From DASXMX01 sp036794395 (GTDB lineage: Bacteria; Planctomycetota; Phycisphaerae; Tepidisphaerales; Tepidisphaeraceae), in assembly GCA_036794395.1 (NCBI GenBank), contig DAIRGS010000118.1, forward strand, positions 1-19,904: a DNA stretch of 19,904 nucleotides, in the 5' to 3' direction. Numbering within the stretch: the stretch's first letter is position 1; every line of letters starts with the position of its first letter. Below are positions 1 through 6,209 of the stretch, piece by piece. A program made the position numbers and the translations under genes. The notes under the pieces were generated by a model, which was given only the letters and a program-made list of their open reading frames with translations, searched no databases and was not told where the DNA came from.

Positions 1-134
1 GGAAACGGATAGGCCGCTCCTACGCCACCGCGCCACGTCTCGACTCTACCCAATCCGCCTGTGGGCTGAAGGAGAATCCGGCGTAGAAGGCCCGTTTTTC
101 GGTGGGCAAGGCGGATTGAGTTGCTCGCGATCAC

Positions 135-644
135 TTACCTGCCGGCGACATTCCTTAAGATCAGAAAAGTAAGTTCATCCGTTTCGGTATTGAGTAATGC
201 GACTGTTTTCTCCCGCGCCCGATGCAGCGCGCCGGGATTGATGCATCGCATTTTTCCGATTCTCTGATCGAGCGGAATGTGCGTGTGGCCCTGAAGCAGA
301 TAATCGTGGCGCTGCTCGGCGATCAGCCGCTGCTTTGTGCGTTCATCATCGCCGTGCAGTACGACGAATCGCTTGCCGCCCAGTTCGAGCTCGCCCAGGT
401 TGCCCAGGCAATTGATTCCAAGTTCCTCGGCATAGCGCTGCAGTCCACGCCGATCGAAATCGTTGTTGCCCCACACAAAGGCCGAAGGCACCCCGGCCCC
501 CCCGGCCAGGTAATCGAGAATTGCTTCGCCGCCTACGTCCCCGCAGTGAATGAGGAATTCGGCGCCGTTGGCCGTGAGGGTTTTCACGGCTGCGGCCATT
601 GCTTCAGGCCGATCGTGCGAGTCGCTGAGAATTCCGATGACCAT
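135..644 (-). CDS. YfcE/MJ0936-family metallophosphoesterase
   Basis: This is a 169-aa calcineurin-like phosphoesterase of the small YfcE/MJ0936 type, a cytosolic metal-dependent phosphodiesterase whose physiological substrate is usually unknown. The metal-ligand motifs appear in the expected order: SDSHD near the N-terminus, CGDVGG, WGNNDFD (the GNxD motif), LHGDDE, and GHTHIP followed by NPGA near the C-terminus. The frame stays open upstream to 797, but family alignment begins at the ATG at 644 (MVIGILSDSHD), and the extra 51 residues have no family character. No signal peptide is seen, and the length is normal for the family. It diverges from the gene starting at 778 with a 133-bp gap that could hold both promoters. 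The family call is secure; the substrate is not. Confidence 0.9.
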   Translation of the reverse strand: MVIGILSDSHDRPEAMAAAVKTLTANGAEFLIHCGDVGGEAILDYLAGGAGVPSAFVWGNNDFDRRGLQRYAEELGINCLGNLGELELGGKRFVVLHGDDERTKQRLIAEQRHDYLLQGHTHIPLDQRIGKMRCINPGALHRAREKTVALLNTETDELTFLILRNVAGR

Positions 645-777
645 GCGACGGCACTTTACGCTTGCTCGGTTCGCGGGACAAACCCCACTTGCCGTGGGAA
701 CGACCCAATTGGCTGATTCGCCCACGCCTTGGTTATGATCTGGAAGGCACGACCCGGACTGGTTATCGCGAGTCTTC

Positions 778-1605
778 ATGAAGATCAAAATCTTCACTGT
801 CTTTCACCGCGCTGTTGATGAGCGCCTCATCTTCGATGCCTTTCAGCCTTCCGAAATCGATCGATATTTCACCCACTACGGCGTTAACGAATCGCATCCG
901 CGTAAGCGTGTAATCAGGCGGGATGGACGCACGTTCATTGCGGGGGCAGCCGATTCGAATTCGCTGCTTGAATTTCAACTGGATTGGTACGACCCTGCGA
1001 TTCAATCGCGCGGTTTCATGGAAACTTCGTGCTACGTTCACCTGCTCAAGAATCGCCTGCACGAATCATTGGATTATATCGGCGTTGCCCAATACGACAT
1101 GCGTTGGCCCGATTCGGCGGCAGCGATTCTCCGAATCCTGTCTGAGCAACCCTTAGTCAGCTCACGCACAGTCTATGGAATGGTCTGCGGGAGGCTTATG
1201 GACACCGCCGCGCAATTTCATCCGCTCGCATTTGCGCAACTTCGCAACTGGCCGTTTCTGTTGGAAAGTTACAATCGGTTCTTCGGCCAGAAGTGGGACG
1301 CGCGAATGCTGATCGACAAGCCTTTGACGCTCTGGCAAACGTATCTGCTGCCGAATGCGATATTCGAAGATCTCGCCGCGTGGCTGCACCGCCTTTGCGA
1401 AGAAGTTTTCCCGTGGGCGACGCAGCCTCCCTATGAAACGCACTGGGGAGCCTTGAGTGGCTACACCGAGCGCGCCGAATCTCTTTTCATTGCCGCCCGC
1501 CTGGCCGAGGGGGCAATCGACCTGGAAAACCTGCCTCTCGAACACGATTCGTCCATCCCCCAAAAACTCAGCATTGCCAAAGAGCACTATGGACAGATTG
1601 TATAG
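778..1605 (+). CDS. hypothetical protein, possibly DUF4422-like glycan-associated protein
   Basis: This 275-aa protein has no signal peptide or membrane segment. It starts with a short strand-like MKIKIFTVFHR and contains a central YIGVAQYDMRWP stretch. That stretch resembles the FIGLCHYRRYF-type motif of DUF4422 proteins, which occur in polysaccharide and glycosyltransferase loci. The C-terminal part, HWGALSGYTERAESLFIAA, is also reminiscent of that family. The likeness is by eye and from memory, so the function is tentative. The ATG at 778 is the first in frame, and no strong Shine-Dalgarno precedes it. Codon use is consistent with a real gene and the coding stretch is uninterrupted. The gene stands alone: the next 550 bp hold no intact gene. 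Confidence 0.65.
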   Translation: MKIKIFTVFHRAVDERLIFDAFQPSEIDRYFTHYGVNESHPRKRVIRRDGRTFIAGAADSNSLLEFQLDWYDPAIQSRGFMETSCYVHLLKNRLHESLDYIGVAQYDMRWPDSAAAILRILSEQPLVSSRTVYGMVCGRLMDTAAQFHPLAFAQLRNWPFLLESYNRFFGQKWDARMLIDKPLTLWQTYLLPNAIFEDLAAWLHRLCEEVFPWATQPPYETHWGALSGYTERAESLFIAARLAEGAIDLENLPLEHDSSIPQKLSIAKEHYGQIV

Positions 1606-2161
1606 CCTAAAAGACGGCGCGCGATTCGGCGCTAACCCGATGGATTGGTGGCGGGGATGGCGGTATCGGCGGGCGGCCGCTGAGATGAATTGCAGCGCCG
1701 GGCGGGACCGGGGCGGCGCTGAGTACAACTGTGCCCCGGCGTGGGGGTTGTTCTGCGTGGGGCGGGGCTATTGAAGGGCCTGAGAAGGAGCCTTTGGAGA
1801 GCGCACGATTTCGCACAGTCATATAGTGAGATTCGCTGCAATAAATTCCGGCACCCGTCTCGATCCGCACACCGACCGGCCCGATTACGCCGCACCCCCT
1901 TCAGCCCATCCGTAACGGCGACATCGGAAACCTCTCCCTCTCCGTGATGGGACTGCCGGCAATTCCCGGCTCAACCATCAATTCATCACAGGATTTATCC
2001 GTCCCCGAACCCCATGCCCTGGCCATCATGATCGCCTCGACGGCGGCACTGCTCCTGCGCCGTCATCGATCCGTCTACGACCCATCAATACGGCTTGGTC
2101 GGAAGATGTTTCCCGGTCTTTGACGCTCACCCGACGCGCGCGTATACTCCCGCCTCCACCG
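1606..2161. other. gene-poor interval holding a PEP-CTERM remnant
   Basis: No intact gene is visible between the stop at 1605 and the tRNA at 2162. The first 240 bp are G-rich and carry only short overlapping frames with no recognisable domain. The second half contains the decayed C-terminus of a PEP-CTERM protein, annotated separately. No convincing terminator or promoter was identified. Confidence 0.6.
1845..2123 (+). pseudogene. C-terminal remnant of a PEP-CTERM sorted exoprotein
   Basis: Reading from just after a stop at 1842-1844, this frame is open to a TGA at 2121-2123. It contains the three parts of a PEP-CTERM sorting signal: VPEP at about 2001-2012, a short hydrophobic stretch (ALAIMIASTAALLL, about 2016-2057), then a basic RRHR cluster. 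These signals direct exosortase-dependent processing of exported proteins and are common in Planctomycetota. The preceding residues (NGDIGNLSLSVMGLP) look like the end of a beta-rich exoprotein. No start codon with a signal peptide precedes it. A 21-residue tail after the basic cluster is longer than usual. It is best read as a truncated leftover; a chance match to the motif is possible but unlikely. Confidence 0.5.
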
Positions 2162-2516
2162 GGAGAGGTGGCAGAGTGGTTGAATGCGCCGGTTTCGAAA
2201 ACCGGTCTGCCCGCAAGGGTAGCGGGAGTTCGAATCTCCCCCTCTCCGTATCAATTGTCACGGGCTCTGCAACCACTGCTAATGCCACGGGTTGCGGAGC
2301 CCCTGTCGTTGACAAGCCACGCATTGTCCCCGAATTGTCCCCAATCGCTACCACGGCTTTGTCCCCAAAATATTCTCCGCCCACCACACTGTCAGATGTT
2401 CCAACAGATGCACAACAGGGTCCTGGAGAGCCGGCCGACACCACCATTAACAACACCATGGCGACGGTGCCGGCCGACAGAATACCGACGATCAATCGAT
2501 CGAGTTTACTTTGCAT
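2127..2516 (-). CDS. doubtful small membrane-anchored ORF at element end
   Basis: A 129-codon frame starts with an ATG inside the last codons of the integrase gene (2514-2516). It begins with a short basic segment followed by a hydrophobic stretch, LIVGILSAGTVAMVLLMVV, which could be a membrane anchor or signal peptide. The first 60-70 residues might be real and translationally coupled to the integrase. The rest runs antisense through the tRNA-Ser gene, which is implausible for conserved coding sequence unless the C-terminus was created by integration. It is included because the N-terminus looks protein-like, with low confidence. Confidence 0.2.
   Translation of the reverse strand: MQSKLDRLIVGILSAGTVAMVLLMVVSAGSPGPCCASVGTSDSVVGGEYFGDKAVVAIGDNSGTMRGLSTTGAPQPVALAVVAEPVTIDTERGRFELPLPLRADRFSKPAHSTTLPPLPVEAGVYARVG
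2162..2248 (+). tRNA. tRNA-Ser(CGA)
   Basis: This is a complete type II tRNA cloverleaf. The acceptor stem pairs GGAGAGG (2162-2168) with CCTCTCC (2241-2247), with discriminator G at 2248. The anticodon stem CCGGT/ACCGG (2189-2193 and 2201-2205) encloses loop TTCGAAA, giving anticodon CGA at 2196-2198, which reads UCG serine codons. A long variable arm (about 2206-2223) contains a GCCC-GCAA-GGGT hairpin. The T arm is GGGAG-TTCGAAT-CTCCC (2224-2240). CCA is not encoded. An integrase gene lies just downstream and points back towards the tRNA, so its 3' end is a likely phage/ICE-type attachment site that integration has preserved. Confidence 0.95.
2221..2248 (+). other. putative attachment site (tRNA-Ser 3' end)
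   Basis: Tyrosine integrases commonly recombine at the T-arm and acceptor end of tRNA genes, leaving the tRNA intact. An integrase gene ends 258 bp away and faces this site, which fits attL or attR at this position. The exact core is unknown, because no matching direct repeat was found elsewhere in the window. Confidence 0.4.
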
Positions 2517-3735
2517 CGCCCACGATTCCTTTCGTGCTTTCGATTTCCTTGTCGCTCGGTTCGCCGAACGGCATCCGCTGCATCCATTCCTTGGATTTTC
2601 GCGGGTCGTAATAAAAGAAATCCATTGAGTCCTGATCGGTGTGTCCCATCCAATAGTTCACCATCGCGGCGGGCACGCCACTGTCTAAACAGAACGTTTT
2701 AAAGAATCGGCGGAGCGCATGGAGCGTCAGGCCTTTGTCCTTCCGGCCCACAGCGAAGTTGCACAGCACTGCCAACTTCTGAAACACCTCGTTGGCATCG
2801 CGTGGATTCACGTGGTTGTCTCCCATGGGAAACTTGGCACTCGCAACGGCGTTGAAGAAGTATTCTCCCTTGGATTTCGACATTGCCTTCAGGATCGCCA
2901 GCAGCCGTGGATGGATCGGGGCATCGCGTTCGGACCCCTCGGTTTTAGGCTGCCAGCCTGCCCGGTGGCGCACATGAATCAGCCCTTCAACCAGGTTGAC
3001 ATCTTCGCGGCGGAGCGCCACCAACTCCCCAATTCGAAGTCCTGCCATGGCCAGGGTGGCGAATACCGCGAACCATGTCGAGGCAGTCGTCACTGCCAAG
3101 TACAGCACCGCGTTCACCTGCGGCAATGTCGCCGCCGGATGCTTACGGCGGCGGGGTTTGCTTACGCGCAACTCCGCTAGTGGATTGTTCGTTAGAAAGT
3201 CGCGACCCTTGCACCATCGCAAAAAGGTCTTCAGAACAATCATCATGGTGTAGAGTGTGTAGTCTTCGAGTTGGTCGTGATCCTTTCGGTGGGCTTTGTA
3301 TGTGTCGCAGTGGTGGGCCGTGATCCCCTTCAGGGTTGTGACACCTTTTTCCGTCAAATACTGGGCGAAGAGTTTCAGTTCCCCGCCATATTTCAGGAGG
3401 GTTTTGCGAGATCGTCCGTCGGTACGTTTGGATTCCAGGAACGCCGTGGATGCATCATTGATGCTCATGGCCGGCACTGCCGTCGCCGTCACTTCGCCTT
3501 TCTCAAGTTGTTGATCTAGCTTGCTGGCTCGCTGTTCGGCGATCCGGCGGTGACGCGTCTTCATCGATCGGCGACCATGCTGACGCTTGCCGTTTTGATC
3601 AACGAAGTGAAAGTCGGCGGTCCAGTTTCCGCGCCCACCACGCTGATAAACCGTCACATGGTTGCCGATGCGGATCCGAGCTGGGCCGCTGCCGTTGGTC
3701 GATTCATGTTCACTCGTGTCGTTGTTTTTTTGCAT
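2506..3735 (-). CDS. tyrosine recombinase (phage/ICE-type integrase)
   Basis: This 409-aa integrase has a SAM-like core-binding domain (about residues 88-185) and a C-terminal catalytic domain (about 200-400). The catalytic residues are in order: Arg234 in AMAGLRIGELVAL, the HxxR box HALRR (His339, Arg342), His365 in YWMGHTDQDS, and the tyrosine nucleophile at 375 or 376 in DFFYYDPRK. Such enzymes catalyse integration and excision by strand exchange through a 3'-phosphotyrosine intermediate. The N-terminal 85 residues are basic and probably form an arm-type DNA-binding region. The gene faces tRNA-Ser and overlaps the upstream HTH gene by 82 bp, so the two are probably co-transcribed and translationally coupled. 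It appears intact. The family is certain; the target site is inferred from position. Confidence 0.92.
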   Translation of the reverse strand: MQKNNDTSEHESTNGSGPARIRIGNHVTVYQRGGRGNWTADFHFVDQNGKRQHGRRSMKTRHRRIAEQRASKLDQQLEKGEVTATAVPAMSINDASTAFLESKRTDGRSRKTLLKYGGELKLFAQYLTEKGVTTLKGITAHHCDTYKAHRKDHDQLEDYTLYTMMIVLKTFLRWCKGRDFLTNNPLAELRVSKPRRRKHPAATLPQVNAVLYLAVTTASTWFAVFATLAMAGLRIGELVALRREDVNLVEGLIHVRHRAGWQPKTEGSERDAPIHPRLLAILKAMSKSKGEYFFNAVASAKFPMGDNHVNPRDANEVFQKLAVLCNFAVGRKDKGLTLHALRRFFKTFCLDSGVPAAMVNYWMGHTDQDSMDFFYYDPRKSKEWMQRMPFGEPSDKEIESTKGIVGDAK

Positions 3736-3986
3736 TCATCACTCCAATTTGAACTGTTAAAAATCAGGTCGATCAACTTGTCGCGCCAGAAAAAGTGATG
3801 CTTCCCCCTTTTCCGAAACGATCCCGTTAGCCGACCTTCCGCAATCCAGACGTAGAGGGTCTTGCGGGATTTGAGCCGCAACAGTTCCACGGCGTCCTCG
3901 GTATTCAGGATGGGTGGAAATCGCAGGCGCAGCGCTTCAGTGTTGAACGCGGCTTGAATCTCACTGGCTGTTAGCTTGAGGCCCAT
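3654..3986 (-). CDS. helix-turn-helix (excisionase-like) DNA-binding protein
   Basis: This 110-aa protein has an HTH_17/excisionase-like core at about residues 24-75. The sequence ILNTEDAVELLRLKSRKTLYV is followed by a WIAEGRLTGSFRKRGKHHFFWRD-type wing, in which the final basic/aromatic strand is typical of MerR-like or Xis winged helices. Proteins of this type next to an integrase act as recombination directionality factors or as repressors of the integrase promoter. The C-terminal 35 residues are polar and overlap the integrase start by 82 bp in another frame, indicating tight coupling. The start at 3986 lacks a strong Shine-Dalgarno and the true start could be a little downstream. The fold call is good; the excisionase role is inferred from context. 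Confidence 0.7.
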   Translation of the reverse strand: MGLKLTASEIQAAFNTEALRLRFPPILNTEDAVELLRLKSRKTLYVWIAEGRLTGSFRKRGKHHFFWRDKLIDLIFNSSNWSDECKKTTTRVNMNRPTAAAQLGSASATM

Positions 3987-4191
3987 GGTTGTCGGCGACG
4001 CGCCGGCATGAGGTCCTCACCCCATACCTGGGCTCGCGACAGATCTTGGGCACGCTGATAGCAGTTGTTTTGGTAATCGCGATGACCGAAATGACCGGGA
4101 TAGCAAGATTTGAATATGATTGTGCTGAGCCGAGCGAGTATGGTGAATACCAACGCTGATCAGACGACGTGGGCCCATGGGAGCGTGCTGT

Positions 4192-5007
4192 TCAATCACG
4201 CGGATGAAGGGTGTAACTGCTTGTTGCCATTTGGATGTTCAGCTCAATGCCTACTTTGGCAAGCTTTTGGACTAGCGTGAGCTTGATACGAGCGGGATGC
4301 GGGACGCCTGCGGAAACGAACTTTTCGAACGATACCCGTTGTCCAGCGCGGTCGATGAGAAGTTTGGCTAACATCGCCTGTTGGGCGGACAGTCGCACAC
4401 CGTTCCCGTTGTAGGTCAACACCCGACCCTCAATTCGCGGGACCGTCTCCGCGACCTCCGCCTCCAGTGACCCCAACGCCTGGGCCAAGTAGTTGGCATA
4501 CTGCAACGGCCCCCAGAATTTGACGCTGATCGCTCCTGCCTTCTCCACGGCACCGCGGAGCTTCTGGTGCGTCAGACCCAGGCGTTCTGCAAGTGTCTCT
4601 GAGCGAGATGAGTTAGCGGTGGAATAAAGCAGCAGCTGCAGCGGCCAGAACTCCTGCAACTGGCGCATCTGCGTACCGGGCAAGGGAAGGAACAAATTCC
4701 GTTCTGAAGGAATCTCAGCGAGAGGCGCTAATCCCGATTCGGAGGCAACATTCGTCTTATCTTGTTTCTGGGATGGCGCATTCTGGGTGGCGCAAAGGCG
4801 GCGTTGCTCTTCGATGAATGCTTGCAAATTGAGAAGATCCGTGGAAACCGGATGGGTTTTATCCTCCAGCGCCGTCAAGACCAAGCCAGCAACCGATTCC
4901 GACCATCGGGTGGTTTCAGCATTTGAGGGCGCTCCCGCGTTTAGACGGCTAATGATCCGATCGCGCAGCTGTTTAGCCTTTATTGACAGCGAGGACATCG
5001 ACTGCAT
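4192..5007 (-). CDS. hypothetical protein with possible C-terminal winged helix
   Basis: This 271-aa soluble protein is of unrecognised family. Residues 1-60 look helical and charged, followed by a Gln/Ser-rich linker (about 70-90). A central region around LPLPGTQMRQLQEFWPLQLLL has no assignment. The last 70 residues (GVRLSAQQAMLAKLLIDRAGQRVSFEKFV, then a helix around ARIKLTLVQKLA and a closing strand YTLHP) are patterned like the OmpR-type winged helix, in which a helix-turn-helix with a gap for insertions ends in a beta hairpin. This suggests a DNA-binding regulator of the integrative element, by inference only. An alternative start at 4998 is possible. It lies 205 bp upstream of the HTH gene in the same direction. 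Confidence 0.6.
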   Translation of the reverse strand: MQSMSSLSIKAKQLRDRIISRLNAGAPSNAETTRWSESVAGLVLTALEDKTHPVSTDLLNLQAFIEEQRRLCATQNAPSQKQDKTNVASESGLAPLAEIPSERNLFLPLPGTQMRQLQEFWPLQLLLYSTANSSRSETLAERLGLTHQKLRGAVEKAGAISVKFWGPLQYANYLAQALGSLEAEVAETVPRIEGRVLTYNGNGVRLSAQQAMLAKLLIDRAGQRVSFEKFVSAGVPHPARIKLTLVQKLAKVGIELNIQMATSSYTLHPRD

Positions 5008-5065
5008 TGTAATCGCGACTGCATGTAGTGGCGAGCGACGGTGAAACCGTTCATCACCTGGTGCG

Positions 5066-5275
5066 CTAGCGCACTAGATCTGAATTGATACCTATAGGAA
5101 GGGAATGGAATCTGTCCGTTGCGCCTTCGGGAGAGGGCAGGCGGGATCTTTGACCTAGCCAGTGGCGGGCAAGGAGGTATCCCAAGTCTTCTACCACGTT
5201 AACCCGAACTTTTTGCAGGCCTTGAGTGTCAGGTGCCGTTTCTCTGGAAGTGGATTCATTCTTCGTTTTTGACAT
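5066..5275 (-). CDS. small hypothetical protein of the integrative element
   Basis: This 69-aa protein begins at an ATG (5273-5275) preceded by GAAAGGA about 8-10 bases upstream, a good ribosome site. A longer frame reaches 5395, but that extension has no protein character and would bury this site. The N-terminus is polar (MSKTKNESTSRET). The middle VRVNVVEDLGYLLARHWL looks like an amphipathic helix, and the C-terminus is polar. No function can be assigned. It lies upstream of the 271-aa gene in the same direction with a 58-bp gap, so the two may form one unit. Short proteins of this shape are often found beside integrases in planctomycete islands, which is an impression rather than a verified match. 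Confidence 0.5.
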   Translation of the reverse strand: MSKTKNESTSRETAPDTQGLQKVRVNVVEDLGYLLARHWLGQRSRLPSPEGATDRFHSLPIGINSDLVR

Positions 5276-5524
5276 GATAACTATCCTTTCGGGATTGATG
5301 CTGACCAGCAATCTGCTGCGATTCAAAGGGGTTTGGGGATTGAAGCATCCCGGGAAGAAGTGACGTATGGCGGAATCGCCCTGGTTAGTGCGCATACCTT
5401 ATGCACTTAAGGGTCTGCCGCTGGTGACGACGCCGATGGGACCAAGCGCCCCTTTGTTACGTACATCTCGTCGCGGTGACCTTTCGACGTTCGCAAGACT
5501 TGACGCGTGTTCTTAACTTTGATC

Positions 5525-5901
5525 CTAATTCACCTGTCCACGCCGCCAGGCATAGCGGACCGCTTGCCGCTCCCGGGCGTAGACTACAGCGTGCCGCTGT
5601 CGAGGATAGCCGCAGAGGGCCCTGGGGTCGGCGCCGTACACCATCCGCATGAGTTGTCGGGCCATCGCGTCGAGGACGCCCGCCGCAAGCCAGCGCTCCG
5701 TCTGCTGATACGCCGTCCCCTACAGCGGCAAATCGTTGTGCATTACCGCAACGGCGAACCGGTGCCTACAACCAGGCAAATGCCGTTGAACATCTTGCGC
5801 AGGTCGTGTACACGCTGCCTCGCTTGGGCATCCATCAATGTCGGGCATGGAACCAAGTACGACTCGGCATCTAGCATGTCGTTGTAACGCTTACTTGCCA
5901 T
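5525..5901 (-). pseudogene. decayed IS5-family transposase, N-terminal half
   Basis: Read from an ATG at 5899-5901, the N-terminal IS5 transposase pattern is clear: MASKRYNDMLDAE, then HDLRKMFNG and a VGTGSPLR box, ending at a stop. In another frame the next conserved block follows, MHNDLPL then stop then GTAYQQTERWLAAG and MARQL, where the expected Trp codon has become TAG. A third frame preserves the first catalytic Asp box as LDSGTL-stop-STPGSG, where CAG has become TAG. At least two frameshifts and three stops show long decay. The C-terminal half and both terminal inverted repeats were not found. The insertion separates the integrative element from the IS91-type element. Confidence 0.75.
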
Positions 5902-6209
5902 CCAGCCTGTACAACGGAATCTTGGATCTTGGGGAAGAGTTCACAAGACACTCTAAGCACTCTCACCTATTGGACTAAACCGCTTCGCGGTGGGGACATT
6001 CCGTGCGTGAACCGAGGGCAGCACCGCAGATGCAGCTCACCGGGGCACATTTTGAGCGAGTCAAAACCTAAGATTCCCTATCTATTCTGACGCGTTTTCG
6101 GCCCAAATTTACCCCCATCTGTCGCGTGGCACCGACCGGCATGCGGGAGCCTATCAGGTTCGGGGAACATGGGGTTTTCGATCCCATTTCACCCTTCGAA
6201 AGGAGCCTC
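5902..6209. other. non-coding interval with repeat copy 1
   Basis: This stretch between the decayed transposase and the IS91-type coding region contains no gene. Positions 6084-6168 are the first copy of the 85-bp direct repeat. The remaining 5902-6083 shows no recognisable feature. Confidence 0.6.
6084..6168 (+). repeat. 85-bp direct repeat, copy 1
   Basis: This copy is identical over 85 bp to 8601-8685. It begins ATTCTGACGCGTTTT and ends CAGGTTCGGGGAAC. It lies 41 bp before the start of the recombinase gene and extends the reading frame upstream of that gene without being part of the protein. Sequence on either side differs between the two copies. Confidence 0.95.

Larger units (their letters stand above)
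2249..5524 (-). mobile_element. putative tRNA-Ser integrative element (one end visible)
   Basis: Four minus-strand genes (tyrosine integrase, HTH/excisionase-like protein, 271-aa protein, 69-aa protein) lie directly 3' of tRNA-Ser with the integrase nearest the tRNA. This is the standard layout of a tRNA-integrated element. There are no phage structural, conjugation or replication genes, so it is either a small satellite-like island or a remnant whose far part was lost to the insertion sequences after 5525. The right boundary is arbitrary, because no repeat of the tRNA 3' end was found in the window. Confidence 0.45.

Noticed and set aside
1929..1945. Sequence CCTCTCCCTCTCCGT resembling the 3' end of tRNA-Ser, a possible second attachment site
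   Set aside because: Similarity is confined to a CT-rich stretch of about 15 bases with a mismatch and does not include the T loop. It lies on the wrong side of the tRNA for the integrase's element.
2095..2628. Plus-strand frames running through tRNA-Ser and the integrase 3' end
   Set aside because: They overlap a certain tRNA and the antisense of a certain integrase, and the translations are low-complexity.
5507..5887. Plus-strand 126-codon frame that could be called a hypothetical gene
   Set aside because: The opposite strand carries decayed IS5 transposase blocks in three frames, so this frame is an accident of the pseudogene.
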